A stretch of 64,000 bases of DNA from Methylomonas sp. 11b (GCF_000515215.1 NZ_KI911557.1:2847741-2911740); one strand, 5' to 3'. Counted from the stretch's first letter, positions 27,432 to 37,374 are shown. Notes: a model not told the origin generated them from the letters alone. Program-made: numbers and translations.

Positions 27432-27600
27432 AAACCTCTAAAAATCCCCTCGATCTCTGGGCCAGGGCGAGGAAGCCTTTAACAATACGCTTTCCCCGAA
27501 GACGGTATTATCAAAATTAGGTTGGACTGAATGCATGCACATATAAAGCGCACAAGCTTAAGGGTGTTGGGCTTCGCGCCGCTCTGCCCAAGCTAAAATT
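27432..27600. repeat. Repeat debris with MITE-like end
   Basis: The gap 27396-27656 begins with AACCTCTAAAAATCCCC, matching the MITE terminus. It carries TTGGACTGAATGCA (about 27523) and GTTGGGCTTCGC (about 27569), both also present in the gap at 23268-23712. No gene is seen. Confidence 0.5.
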
Positions 27601-27656
27601 TTCGTTTATGACAGACTCCCTCGACAAATGTAGATTTTTTATATTTAGCAGCCAAT

Positions 27657-28604
27657 TTAAACACGACCTCGTACCTTTCGTATTTTTGCAAGCGTATAGC
27701 GCCTGATAGCGACTGGAAGCATAAGTAAAAAGCAGCACAAAATATCTTTGAATGTAACTTTATCAAACCGTATCGCTTTCCATATTTCAGGAAAACTATA
27801 CAACCGTTCGTTTAATTCCAGAAACATCATTGCCCTAATGCGATGCCAATGCGCTAAATATCGACGAAGGCTTGCGTTAAATTTTGTTGTTGTTTCTAAT
27901 AATTTTAATAACTCTAATGCCACATAATCGGGGCATTGCGGACGCCGCAAGAAATTCTTTCTGTCGCCGATAGCGACAGGAGGCAACATATAATAGGCTG
28001 TCGGCAATTTTGAAAACGCCACATCACCAGCACATGCTAAACGGGCAAAAGTCAGAGTGTCTTCGCCTGACTTTATCCCCAATGGAAAACCACCTACTGA
28101 TTCTAACCATGCTCGGTTAATAGCAACTGATGACGTAAAAACAAAATGCCCAAACTCAACAACATCCGCAAAATAATCGACTATTAATAATTGATCAGGT
28201 TTAGCATCAGGATTACGAAATTTACTTCTTTTGGCTACACCATCACCACGGACCCCAAAATAAGCCGTTCCGTATAAGGCAACATCTGGAAACTGGACGA
28301 TTAACTGTTGCAAATTTTCAAGATGCGTTGGTGCCCAGTAATCATCAGCATCTAAAAATGCCAAGAAATCGTTTGTCGCCAGTTCGACGCCTTTATTACG
28401 CGCTGCAGCGACACCGCCGTTGGCTTGTTTAAATAATCTGATACGTTCGTCATTATAGGCATCAACCAGTTCAGCGCCATTATCCTTCGATCCGTCATCG
28501 ACAATAAGCAATTCCCAGTCTTTTACGCTTTGAGCGATAACGGAATCAATCGCTCTACTGATAGTTGACGCCTTATTATATAAGGGAATAACCACAGTTA
28601 TCAT
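27657..28604 (-). CDS. GT2-family glycosyltransferase
   Basis: 315 residues from ATG 28604; an in-frame TTG at 28616 would overlap the preceding gene and is rejected. GT-A fold: ITVVIPLYNKASTISRAIDS and LLIVDDGSKDNG at the N-terminus, then a DxD-type FLDADDYWAP (metal and nucleotide binding). The C-terminal 60 residues include a hydrophobic helix that may bind the membrane. It inverts a sugar from a nucleotide donor onto the exopolysaccharide intermediate. It follows another GT2 gene with an 8-base gap. Confidence 0.9.
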   Translation of the reverse strand: MITVVIPLYNKASTISRAIDSVIAQSVKDWELLIVDDGSKDNGAELVDAYNDERIRLFKQANGGVAAARNKGVELATNDFLAFLDADDYWAPTHLENLQQLIVQFPDVALYGTAYFGVRGDGVAKRSKFRNPDAKPDQLLIVDYFADVVEFGHFVFTSSVAINRAWLESVGGFPLGIKSGEDTLTFARLACAGDVAFSKLPTAYYMLPPVAIGDRKNFLRRPQCPDYVALELLKLLETTTKFNASLRRYLAHWHRIRAMMFLELNERLYSFPEIWKAIRFDKVTFKDILCCFLLMLPVAIRRYTLAKIRKVRGRV

Positions 28605-28612
28605 AGCTAGCC

Positions 28613-29500
28613 TCAAATATTCGCTGTGTTTTGGCGTTTTGCCTTAAAGAAATATTTGAAATAACTGCCAATTACTCGCCCGACATCCAACAAGATATAA
28701 CTTGGCAATAATATTTTCGGGCAATTATTCCAACCATACCACCAATGTACTTTAAGATTTGCCGGTGACCTGATGCTGGTTAAATAATTGATAAAACCCT
28801 TTATAGAAAATTGATCGCGCACAGCAGTCATACCTGTGGCATCGACATGTGCTAGCACACGACAAGTTTTGCATACGTAAATCGGAAATCCAGCCCGCAT
28901 CGCCTTATGACTAAAATCATAATCCGCACCATAATGCGGTAAATGTGCCTCGTCGTATAAACCCAAATTTTGAAAAACCTTGATAGGAAACATAGCCCCT
29001 CTTCCAGAGGTGTGATTTACCTCAATCACATTTTCATCACTAGGCAAGTGATTCTTTGCAAAGGTAACAACCTTGGCTTTTGCAGTAAGCCAGCTTTGCC
29101 AATGGCCTTCAGCTGCGAGTTTTCCTGTGGCAATATCATACTTCGCTGATGCCAATACTGAATGGGGATACTTTTTAGAATATTTTGCAAGCTCTTCCAA
29201 ATAATCTATCGGCAATTCATTATCATTATTTAAAGTAAGCAGATAATCATCTGGCGCAGCTTGTTGCAAAACATACTTAACACAAATATTTATTGCGCCA
29301 GTCCACCATAAGCTGTCATCAGCATTGATAACAACAACATCAGGAAATCGGGACTTTATTTTAGCCGTAGTACCATCTGTACTACCATGATCGCAAATCA
29401 CGACAGCATAGTCTTTGAATGTTTGTTCCTGTAATGTCTGTAGACATTGCAAGGTAAATTCTATGCGGTTATAAACGGGGATACAAATCCATATCTTCAT
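28613..29500 (-). CDS. GT2-family glycosyltransferase, rhamnosyltransferase-like
   Basis: 295 residues. WICIPVYNRIEFTLQCLQTL and VVICDHGSTDGT give the GT-A nucleotide site, and TLNNDNELP the DxD-type metal site. The later GRGAMFPIKVFQNLGLYDE and HYGADYDFSHKAMRAGF blocks are characteristic of WbbL-like rhamnosyltransferases in this family. It lies 5 bases after the polymerase-like gene. The rhamnose assignment is by family resemblance only. Confidence 0.85.
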   Translation of the reverse strand: MKIWICIPVYNRIEFTLQCLQTLQEQTFKDYAVVICDHGSTDGTTAKIKSRFPDVVVINADDSLWWTGAINICVKYVLQQAAPDDYLLTLNNDNELPIDYLEELAKYSKKYPHSVLASAKYDIATGKLAAEGHWQSWLTAKAKVVTFAKNHLPSDENVIEVNHTSGRGAMFPIKVFQNLGLYDEAHLPHYGADYDFSHKAMRAGFPIYVCKTCRVLAHVDATGMTAVRDQFSIKGFINYLTSIRSPANLKVHWWYGWNNCPKILLPSYILLDVGRVIGSYFKYFFKAKRQNTANI

Positions 29501-29505
29501 GCTGC

Positions 29506-30777
29506 TTAATTCTCCATTTTAAGTTGATTATGAAACCAAAAGGTAACTCCACATACAAACCACAACGCATATCCTACAGTACCCATTGTAGTATTCATGG
29601 TCGAAAATATAACAAAAAACAGAATAGAACTAAATAAAAAAGCACCTTCAGACTTAAACCTTTCGGTCTTAGCTAATTTATAAGCAGTTCTCATTGACCT
29701 AATAAGTAATACTGCTAGCAAAATCGTGCCAATTAGCCCGTAGCTCATTATTGCAGATAGCACAAAGTTATGTGGATGAACAATATTGAAGTCTCTGGCG
29801 TTATACTCTGATAGAATTAGCTTGTCGCGGATCTCCTTGTATTCTAACCCGGTGAACGGACGCTTTTGTAACTCTTCAAACGCGAGAGGAATAACACTTG
29901 CTCTCCCCGCAGTAGTTCCCGTCGACTTAAATGTTTCTCCTGCGCGATTTAAATTTTGTTCGACTAAATTAACATTTGTTAAAGATTGCAGAATTGCTAA
30001 TAAGGCAATAACCAAACCACCCGCAACACCCATTACAATGAGCGTTTTTACTTTTTTACCTTTGAGAAATGACACAGCAAATAATGCGAGAACTATCCCT
30101 ATATATCCAGAACGATGTGCAAGCATCATAATTCCAGATAAAGGCAAAAAAGCTAAATATTTTTTATATTCCCACGAGAATAAGGCAATACAACCAAAAG
30201 CCAATAAAATATTGGCATCTCCAAATCCTAATCGTAACGTACCCTGCCCTTGTAGTATTGTTTGCGTCAATTTTGAATGAATCAACAGCGGCTGACAAAG
30301 TGGAAAAACGAGAGAAATCAATATTGTGAATTTAATTAATGACTTTAGCTGACCTACGTTTTGATACATCACAAGCGGCATAAAAAAATATAACACTTGC
30401 GTATCACCCATAAAAAACCTTAAAACATTATCTAATGCCATGTGGTTAAGGTAGCCGTTAACTAATTTTCCAACAAAGAAGATTAAAAAAAACAATATAA
30501 ATATTGCTGTTAACTTTGTCTCTGGTGCATTTTGACTATTGAACCTAGGATTTGTAATTTTCTTTATAAAAAACTGAAAGCAATAAAGTAGCGCTAACGC
30601 ATAAAACAAATCTAATGGCAATATATTTACAGGCCCAAGCGAGACCTTAAAGCTATCAATAAACTCCCTACTTGCAAGCCCAGTTGTGAATAAATACAGC
30701 AAGGCAAAATAAGGCACTACTGTTGGCCTAAATGCAACAGCGACCAAAAGAATTAAGCAAACAGCTATTTCAATCAT
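29506..30777 (-). CDS. Wzy/O-antigen-ligase-like polymerase
   Basis: 423 residues with about ten to twelve membrane helices and a periplasmic loop near residue 270-320. That loop carries the RPFTGLEYKEIRDK and NIVHPHNFVLSAIMSYGLIG blocks seen in Wzy/WaaL proteins (conserved His after the loop). In Wzx/Wzy systems this protein joins repeat units in the periplasm. It sits between glycosyltransferase genes, as expected in an exopolysaccharide locus. Polymerase and ligase cannot be separated from sequence alone. Confidence 0.8.
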   Translation of the reverse strand: MIEIAVCLILLVAVAFRPTVVPYFALLYLFTTGLASREFIDSFKVSLGPVNILPLDLFYALALLYCFQFFIKKITNPRFNSQNAPETKLTAIFILFFLIFFVGKLVNGYLNHMALDNVLRFFMGDTQVLYFFMPLVMYQNVGQLKSLIKFTILISLVFPLCQPLLIHSKLTQTILQGQGTLRLGFGDANILLAFGCIALFSWEYKKYLAFLPLSGIMMLAHRSGYIGIVLALFAVSFLKGKKVKTLIVMGVAGGLVIALLAILQSLTNVNLVEQNLNRAGETFKSTGTTAGRASVIPLAFEELQKRPFTGLEYKEIRDKLILSEYNARDFNIVHPHNFVLSAIMSYGLIGTILLAVLLIRSMRTAYKLAKTERFKSEGAFLFSSILFFVIFSTMNTTMGTVGYALWFVCGVTFWFHNQLKMEN

Positions 30778-30835
30778 GTTTAAGTTTATTTAACTCCGCA
30801 CGAGTTTTTATAATTGCAAGTTAGCTGCTGCAGCT

Positions 30836-31453
30836 TTAAGTAGGCACCTGGCCAATCACTCTTGCTGGGTTTCCGACGGCAATAGAGTTACTCGGAATAT
30901 CTTTAGCAACCACAGCACCCGCGCCAATAACGCTATTTCGGCCAATTCGAACACCCTTCATGATTTTACTGCCTGCACCAAGGAACACATTGTCTTCTAT
31001 AACCACAGGTGCGCATTTGACATTATCGGAGGACTTATTAAAACGTCTATTTTCGGCCGCAACCGGGTGAAAGTCAGTATCAAAAATTTGCACATCCGCA
31101 CCCAGCAAACATTCAGAGCCAATTTCTACTGCCACGGCTGCGCATATTACTGCACCACTAATCCCGCTGCCGGCTCCGATAGAAATCTTTGCATTGGGGC
31201 GTAATGTTCTGATTATAACAGGGTGGGTTACACCTAAATCCGTAAACCTAGGATCCGAACAAAGTACAACGCCTTTACCGATTGATATTTTGCTATTTGG
31301 CTTTACAGAGATTATCGGTAGACCATAAAGTGTCGGCATAACGTCTGCAACAATGCCATTCGCTTTAAACAATAGCCGACCACTTAACTTCCACCATCGC
31401 CTTAAAATGGCTGTTTTAACCCGTAATAAAAAAAAAAATAATTTATAAACCAT
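30836..31453 (-). CDS. Left-handed beta-helix acetyltransferase
   Basis: 205 residues. Hexapeptide repeats appear from about residue 50 (ISIGKGVV, ISIGAGSGISGAVICA), a conserved FDTDFHPVAAENRR active-site loop holds a His, and the C-terminal coil region reads VIGAGAVVAKDIPSNSIAVG followed by NPARVIG. This is the plan of WcaF/NodL/CysE-like O-acetyltransferases that acetylate sugars of surface polymers using acetyl-CoA. It lies 20 bases after the adjacent GT4 gene, in the same transcription direction. Confidence 0.88.
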   Translation of the reverse strand: MVYKLFFFLLRVKTAILRRWWKLSGRLLFKANGIVADVMPTLYGLPIISVKPNSKISIGKGVVLCSDPRFTDLGVTHPVIIRTLRPNAKISIGAGSGISGAVICAAVAVEIGSECLLGADVQIFDTDFHPVAAENRRFNKSSDNVKCAPVVIEDNVFLGAGSKIMKGVRIGRNSVIGAGAVVAKDIPSNSIAVGNPARVIGQVPT

Positions 31454-31473
31454 ATCAATTAACCTGGCCCATT

Positions 31474-32697
31474 TTAATTAGCATTGCTGAACAAAATATT
31501 TTCATATAAAGATAAATATTTGCCGGCAATCACATCCGGCGCGAACATTTGCCTTGCTCGTGTATAACCCATTTCTGATCGTTCCCCATATTGCTCATCA
31601 AAGGCCTGCTTGATAGCTAACACAATTGCGTCTGAGTCTGTCATATCAGTCAACACGGCGCAGCAGATTTTATTAGCAGTTTCGTCAAAACCCACTACCC
31701 AAGGCACTGCTCCACTGCGCCGCCCGGCAACAACCGGCAGTCCCAGCGCCATTGCCTCGGCAATGACTACGCCAAATGACTCTTCCAATGACGGGTGTAG
31801 TAATAATTCCAGTTTGCTGAACTTGTCGATAAGTTGTTGATGCGGTGTACTACCGTGAAAAACCATGCCACCGGCCAAACCGTTTTTCTCACACCATTGC
31901 TGAGCAGTTTGGTTGGGACCAAAGTCCATACCAAAAAGGTGTAGTTGCGCTGCGGGATGTTCGCGATTTAATTTGGCAAACGCTCTTAGCGCAGGTTCAG
32001 GGTTCTTACGTTCATCCCAGCCATTGCATATCATCCCGATTCGTTTGTGTTTTGGCGCATTACGTGGTTTGCCTTGCGACAAAACGTAATCTGCCAGCGG
32101 GTTAGGCACGAGCGAAATTGGAATGCTAGTGTAATGCTGGACGGCCGACGCCATATACGAAGATACTGCTGACAAGTTCCTTGCTTTACGAAAGACCTGT
32201 CTCGCCAGCAAATAGCGTATGGCCCGATAAACACTTCTCGTATATCGCAGAATCACCGCTGGCGCGTCATGACAGGTAATTAAATGCGGCAAGCCTGTTT
32301 TAATGGCAGGGAGCGCAAATTCGTACGTCCAGTGTGCGTGAATAATCAGCGGCTTTGCAAGCTGCATGGCGTCGTATAACTGCTGCCTTTCGTAAGCAAA
32401 ACCGTCCACCGCTCTGCCTAAGCGATGGTTATTTAAGCGCCATGCCCGCGGTCGGGAAGGACAAATATAAAAATCAAAGTTTGCCCCGCTGACTTTTACG
32501 ATGCCCTTATTTGGATAAAGCGAAGAGTCGGTGGTGAACGCGGATACTCTGTGCCCCTGCTTTAACAATTCGCCAATCAGCACACCCGTAAATGGTGCCC
32601 CGGGATAGCCTTTGGGCAATTCGCTAGTATCGCAGCTTAGTAGGCTTGCAACATGTTCTGTGGCTATTGGAGCCGCGATGCCTATATGCAATTTCAT
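31474..32697 (-). CDS. GT4-family glycosyltransferase
   Basis: 407 residues, GT-B fold. MKLHIGIAAPIATEHVASLL opens an N-domain with GAPFTGVLIGELLKQGHRV. The C-domain shows RIGMICNGWDERKNPEPALR and LLLHPSLEESFGVVIAEAMA, a clear EX7E donor-binding motif. It is a retaining glycosyltransferase of the exopolysaccharide cluster. It starts 17 bases downstream of the CgeB-like gene. Confidence 0.9.
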   Translation of the reverse strand: MKLHIGIAAPIATEHVASLLSCDTSELPKGYPGAPFTGVLIGELLKQGHRVSAFTTDSSLYPNKGIVKVSGANFDFYICPSRPRAWRLNNHRLGRAVDGFAYERQQLYDAMQLAKPLIIHAHWTYEFALPAIKTGLPHLITCHDAPAVILRYTRSVYRAIRYLLARQVFRKARNLSAVSSYMASAVQHYTSIPISLVPNPLADYVLSQGKPRNAPKHKRIGMICNGWDERKNPEPALRAFAKLNREHPAAQLHLFGMDFGPNQTAQQWCEKNGLAGGMVFHGSTPHQQLIDKFSKLELLLHPSLEESFGVVIAEAMALGLPVVAGRRSGAVPWVVGFDETANKICCAVLTDMTDSDAIVLAIKQAFDEQYGERSEMGYTRARQMFAPDVIAGKYLSLYENILFSNAN

Positions 32698-32714
32698 CTC
32701 CGACTAATACCGGC

Positions 32715-33767
32715 TTAGCGCTCTGAATTGACAAACAATTGTTCGCGTATTACCGCAACAATATTCCCATAAACCACCGTCGCCTCCAGATGCTTTTGTG
32801 CATACTGGGCGGCAAGATAACCCAGCTCGTTGCGTTGCTCTATTGTCAGGCTGAGTATATATAAGGCAACATCAGCTACTTCCAGCGGGTGTTTGATGAT
32901 GAATAGCCCCGGTATGTCGTTAAAAACCTGTTCGTAGCCTGGTTGATAATTCGTGATATGCGGAACGCCGCAAGCCAAGCTGATCGGTAACCGATCAGAA
33001 GAATACATGGCAATTTTATCGAACTGGCCCCAGTTAACGCTCATCCAAGCATCTCTTATTGCCTCACCTTGTTTATCAAAAGCAATTCTGCCTTTGCAAT
33101 AGGGCTCTCCCTGCCAACCCTGGCCCGCCCCATACAAGACAAATCTTTCCCCAAGTTGCTTGTATAGGGCTTGGGCAGCAATTTTGCGACTGCGACCACC
33201 CGGCATAAATAGCCAAGGAATACGCTTTAGGCAGGGAAGATTGGCGATCATCACCGCATCTGCTTTCCGAGAAAGCGTGGGCTGCCAAGGAGTACCAAAA
33301 CGACGACTATCGTAGGAATGCGGCGCATAGCGCACAAATTTCGCCCCTGCCTTGTAGGCCAATTCCGCAAGATAGCCTGTGCCGCCTAAAAAGCACATGT
33401 CCGACTCGGCAAGAACTGCGGAAATTGTGGCGTTTAAGCGTTTTACAAAATGTCCATAAGGGTCTTCTTCGTACAAGACCAGTTTGGGTGAGCTGGGTAT
33501 GCGTTTAAGTTGTTGTAGATATTCACGGTCCATTGGGTAACTATTACCTGGATGCTGAATAAAAATAATATCAGGCCGAAATGTTCTAGCGGCTTCAAGA
33601 AGTTCTGCCAACGCTTCTGCGTGGCTGCTTAAGGCCTTCTGGCGCACCAGATATGAATACGCGGTGTATGCTGAAAACGCATTTTCCCGATGCAGTTTTT
33701 CAAACGCCATTCGGGGGCCAATTTGATCCCCTTCTATATTTTCATTAGGTATATAAAACCAACGCAT
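32715..33767 (-). CDS. CgeB-like glycosyltransferase
   Basis: 350 residues. The N-terminal half includes DIIFIQHPGNSYPMD and LVLYEEDPYGHFV. The C-terminal domain has SVNWGQFDKIAMYSSDRLPISL followed by ACGVPHITNYQPGYEQVF, and a Glyco_trans_1_2-type end (HPLEVADVALYILS). These features fit the CgeB/GT1-like proteins that accompany polysaccharide or spore-coat glycan genes. It lies 10 bases before the flippase stop in the same operon. The donor is unknown. Confidence 0.75.
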   Translation of the reverse strand: MRWFYIPNENIEGDQIGPRMAFEKLHRENAFSAYTAYSYLVRQKALSSHAEALAELLEAARTFRPDIIFIQHPGNSYPMDREYLQQLKRIPSSPKLVLYEEDPYGHFVKRLNATISAVLAESDMCFLGGTGYLAELAYKAGAKFVRYAPHSYDSRRFGTPWQPTLSRKADAVMIANLPCLKRIPWLFMPGGRSRKIAAQALYKQLGERFVLYGAGQGWQGEPYCKGRIAFDKQGEAIRDAWMSVNWGQFDKIAMYSSDRLPISLACGVPHITNYQPGYEQVFNDIPGLFIIKHPLEVADVALYILSLTIEQRNELGYLAAQYAQKHLEATVVYGNIVAVIREQLFVNSER

Positions 33768-33777
33768 TGAAATCCTT

Positions 33778-35268
33778 TTAGGTTAATTGAGAATATTTAG
33801 GTAGGAATTTACTGAAAACTCCAGATCGTCCGGCTAAAAAACGAATCGCAGATAAGTGTACAGCAATGTAGCGAACTATAAAGGCGCCAAACAATAATCC
33901 AGCACCACCGGCAAATATTTCCGCAACTAACCTAATTTGGATATTAAAACTTGATCCTATTAAATGGATTATCAATTGAATCATTGCTCCGCTAGCTAAT
34001 GCGATGATTACGATGCATACTGAGATTAACGCAACATCTCTAACAGGTATCCGCAGGACCCGGGTTAATTTTATCGCCATAACCCCTACACGCACCCATT
34101 CTGTTACTACCACTGCCGTGGCAATATCTAGTGCTCTTCCTGTTGGTGCAAGCCACAACATTAAAGCGACTAAAAATACTAACATGGTTACTTGGATCCG
34201 TAGTTTTATTCTAAGCTTGTTCATTGAATCTAGGGTTACACCCGCAACATGGGATATGTAAAGTGGCCCCACAGACCAGGATAACATTTCAAGAATCGGT
34301 ATAGAATCCAGCCATTTGCTCCCTAGTAACACTTTTACTATATCCGGGGCAGAGACGAATATACCCGAGCCGACAGCGAAAGCATAACTGCCAACCAGTA
34401 GAGTACTAAGTTGTAAACTAATTATTTGCTTATCATGCTGGTCGCTAACGGAACTCATGATTGGGAATAGGACTTTGGTCAATATATTTGCCGGTTGCTG
34501 AACCGGCAGATTAGCAAGCAATAAAGCGCGGTTGTAATAGCCCGCAGGTGCTGCTCCAAGTAGTTTACCGATTAGCAATGCATCCAAATTTGAACTCAGG
34601 AATTCAGTAAACCCAATCAGCGAATAACGCCCTCCATAACTGAAAAAATGCCTACGTTGCGCAGCAGTATGTCGCAAACTCAAGGAATGCCGTTTGACTG
34701 CGTAACTGAAAATAGCAGTCAACGTTGATTGCGTCATAAACGCTGCAACTAAGGCCCATACCCCCAAGCCATGGTAAGCAGCGCCAATTCCTACCAATCC
34801 ATAGCCGAACACATATGAAACTATCTCGATGATTGATATTGCACGGAAAGCAGTGTCTCTCCGTAATAGCCCCATAGATACGGCGGAAAAACCACCTATG
34901 ATGAAATTAATCGATAATCCCCGAATCACCAAACCTAGGCCGTCCATTTGAAAAAATACTTCGATATACGGGGTTGCAATTTGAACAACTCCAAAAAATA
35001 AACAGGAGATACCAAGAGAGACAGTAAGTGCAGCGGCTATATCACCATCTTCCAACTTAGGCTTCTGAATAAGCGCGGGTGCCGTACCCATTTGGGCGAA
35101 ATATCCAAAAAAACGCAGGCTCACATTGGCGATAGCAACAAGGCCAAAGTTTGCTGGTTCAAGCAAGCGCGCCATTATTGCCATAAAAACCAATTGAAAA
35201 CCAACTACCGTAACTGTTGAAAACGTACCCCAGCCAATACCAGAAACTAGGCTTTTTATTTTTGACAT
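33778..35268 (-). CDS. WzxC-like polysaccharide flippase
   Basis: 496 residues with twelve to fourteen membrane helices. The N-terminal block ARLLEPANFGLVAIANVSLR and the central LSSNLDALLIGKLLGAAPAG and GYYNRALLL blocks are typical of WzxC/MOP-superfamily exporters. The protein would flip the finished lipid-linked repeat unit from the cytoplasmic to the periplasmic face for the polymerase encoded at 29506-30777. Spacing to the CgeB-like gene is 10 bases, so they are cotranscribed. Confidence 0.9.
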   Translation of the reverse strand: MSKIKSLVSGIGWGTFSTVTVVGFQLVFMAIMARLLEPANFGLVAIANVSLRFFGYFAQMGTAPALIQKPKLEDGDIAAALTVSLGISCLFFGVVQIATPYIEVFFQMDGLGLVIRGLSINFIIGGFSAVSMGLLRRDTAFRAISIIEIVSYVFGYGLVGIGAAYHGLGVWALVAAFMTQSTLTAIFSYAVKRHSLSLRHTAAQRRHFFSYGGRYSLIGFTEFLSSNLDALLIGKLLGAAPAGYYNRALLLANLPVQQPANILTKVLFPIMSSVSDQHDKQIISLQLSTLLVGSYAFAVGSGIFVSAPDIVKVLLGSKWLDSIPILEMLSWSVGPLYISHVAGVTLDSMNKLRIKLRIQVTMLVFLVALMLWLAPTGRALDIATAVVVTEWVRVGVMAIKLTRVLRIPVRDVALISVCIVIIALASGAMIQLIIHLIGSSFNIQIRLVAEIFAGGAGLLFGAFIVRYIAVHLSAIRFLAGRSGVFSKFLPKYSQLT

Positions 35269-35416
35269 ATTAAAACCAAGGTTACGCTAGTTTTTTTTAA
35301 AGCAAATAGTCTGATCATTTATCTAAATTTTCCTTAAGGCCTAAAATATGATTGCAATCGTCTATAAAAACATATCACTGGGACAGACGCCCCTCAAGCT
35401 TCGCATAAAAGTCGTT

Positions 35417-36409
35417 TTAGCTTGTAATACTGTTCGCAAAGGGAATTCGACCTAAGATATATTTCTTTATAAAAATTGGACCAAAAACCCCAGACAATAA
35501 CAATATAGGCGCAAATATTAAAAAATTATGGCCATCCCAGGCAATAAATTTTAGTAAGACGCCTTTAACAAGGCCAATCAAAATAGTATTCATCAGATAT
35601 ATGCTGTAGGTATATTTTCCTAGCATGCCCCAAATAGAAGTTTTCGACAAAAAGCCACTCCGCATTAGTGCTTGTAATGCCGGCAACGAAAAAAAGCCTA
35701 TAACAATTTTTGAAACTAGCGGCGAAAAATATGATACCGTAAAAAATGACAAGAAGAATAAAATAAAAAACACGTAGCAATACTTATCAATAACATTTAA
35801 GTATTTGTCATAGAAACTAACAACAACAACCCCTAGTGCAAAAAATAAAAAATATTCGCAAAACCTATCTAGCATAAAAACATTAGTAGCCGGCACAAAC
35901 TGAATAATTACTCCAGCAACTAAAGCCAACACTGGCTTTTGAGAACAAAGCCCTATAATCAGAGGGAACACTATATACATTTCCATCAATACATAGATAA
36001 ACCACAGAGAGCCACCGGCACTTTGAGAAGGCACCAGCAAAAGATTATAAAGTTCAGTATATAGATCGCTAGGCAAGCCATCCACATGAATTATTTTAGA
36101 AAAAGCGATTTTGCCGGCATAGATTAAACATCCGAATAAGACATACCCAGGAGCTAGTCTTTTCAGTTTTTTAAATACGTACTTAAAGTAACCCTTAGCA
36201 CCCTCCATAACAGGAAAGGTATAAGCCATTATTATCCCTGATATAAACATAAAAAATGGCATATGGAACTTATAAATATAAAACTTAAGCACTGCGTACC
36301 ATTCATTGTTAGCAGGCATATCCGTTGCAACAATATGTCCGAACACAACAAGAAAAATAGCAAGGCCTTTAGCTTTATCTATGTCAACGAGTCTGCTTTT
36401 TTTATCCAA
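35417..36409 (-). CDS. Acyltransferase 3 family membrane protein, TTG start
   Basis: 330 residues with about ten membrane helices. RLVDIDKAKGLAIFLVVFGH near the N-terminus places the conserved His in helix one, and KFHMPFFMFISGI follows; both are hallmarks of the O-acyltransferase family (OafA/WcaD). No ATG fits: the motif begins at residue 6, upstream codons hit a stop nine codons back, and the first plausible initiator is TTG at 36409. It heads the minus-strand exopolysaccharide operon, 148 bases from the flippase. The second acyltransferase lies at the far end of the operon. Confidence 0.85.
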   Translation of the reverse strand: MDKKSRLVDIDKAKGLAIFLVVFGHIVATDMPANNEWYAVLKFYIYKFHMPFFMFISGIIMAYTFPVMEGAKGYFKYVFKKLKRLAPGYVLFGCLIYAGKIAFSKIIHVDGLPSDLYTELYNLLLVPSQSAGGSLWFIYVLMEMYIVFPLIIGLCSQKPVLALVAGVIIQFVPATNVFMLDRFCEYFLFFALGVVVVSFYDKYLNVIDKYCYVFFILFFLSFFTVSYFSPLVSKIVIGFFSLPALQALMRSGFLSKTSIWGMLGKYTYSIYLMNTILIGLVKGVLLKFIAWDGHNFLIFAPILLLSGVFGPIFIKKYILGRIPFANSITS

Positions 36410-36585
36410 CCTGATTATCCGCTTTTCTAAATATTAATGAAAAATAGCTTGAGGGGGCCGATTAAAATAACATAACAACAGGCCATCCAATGATGGCAAT
36501 AGAAATGAATAAACTTATCGGCATCGCCTCATACAGAGGTGCTAAATATTTACTTGTTAACCCGCCCCCTTAATATTGCCTCCCC

Positions 36586-36653
36586 CGCGAAAGCGGGAGT
36601 CCAGTAGTTTGAATAGATTCCGGCCTTCGCGGGGTTGACGAATCCGGAGAATT
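36586..36653. repeat. CCCGCGAAAGCGGG palindromic repeat
   Basis: CCCGC-GAAA-GCGGG hairpin near 36592-36605, followed by a half with CCGGCCTTCGCGGGG. It resembles the common 'gaaagc' type intergenic repeat; relatives occur at about 38040-38062 and 62050-62075. The rest of the gap 36410-36775 holds no gene. Confidence 0.55.
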
Positions 36654-36775
36654 TAAGGGCAGAATTAATAAATACTCAATCTTCTCGTTTACGCCCTGCA
36701 GGCACGGAGAAAGAAGGCGGTTTCTTTAATTTTTTGAGCGCTTTTTCATTTTTCCCACCAGAACAAATATATAAA

Positions 36776-37186
36776 TCATTTTGAAAAATTGAAACGACGC
36801 ATCAATCTGCTCTTAAATATTAATTTACAAATGTACAAACAGATAAAGGCACCACTAATATCAGCGACCAAATCTAATACCTCGAAAGCACGACTAGGAT
36901 TGGATAACTGATATAACTCATCGGCCACACCAATAACTGTCACAATCAATAATGGCATAAAAAACGCTGGCAAATGCCACCCCAAACCCAAATTAAACGA
37001 AGCCCCAAATACTAATAAGGCCAGTACGCCAAATGCCAAAAAATGTGCCACTTTATCCAGACCAGAAACTTCACCCATTATTGCAGCCGGCGGCTGTGAT
37101 GATTCGATGAAAAGTATCGCTATCCATGCGATGCTCAACGCGATAAACACCATTGCTAGATTGCGATTGCTTTCAAAGTAAGCCAT
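36776..37186 (-). CDS. VanZ-like membrane protein
   Basis: 136 residues with four membrane helices. ILFIESSQPPAAIMGEVSG is followed by LDKVAHFLAFGVLALLV and ADELYQLSNPSRAFEVLDLV, then ADISGAF. This matches the VanZ family (conserved DK-H and E-Q-P-R-x-D residues). VanZ proteins are small, found near exosortase, EPS and teicoplanin-resistance genes; the biochemical role is not settled. It lies between the exopolysaccharide operon and the debris region, transcribed in the same direction. Confidence 0.85.
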   Translation of the reverse strand: MAYFESNRNLAMVFIALSIAWIAILFIESSQPPAAIMGEVSGLDKVAHFLAFGVLALLVFGASFNLGLGWHLPAFFMPLLIVTVIGVADELYQLSNPSRAFEVLDLVADISGAFICLYICKLIFKSRLMRRFNFSK

Positions 37187-37374
37187 TGTCTTGTTTATTT
37201 GGGGTTAAAATCCGCGCATTTGCAGCGTCCGCTAAATGCAAAAACTGTCTGTGCGAGCATGGGTATATGTGTCGCGAGATGCTGCAGTTTGGCTATGCCG
37301 CATACAATGTAGTCTATGCAGCCAACATTCCTGTAGTGCTGGCCGAAGTTTAAATTCAATGCCTTCGTGTTTAC

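Noticed and set aside
37153..37353. Short open frame with several cysteines after VanZ
   Set aside because: It overlaps the VanZ start and the repeat debris, has no ribosome site, and resembles no family.
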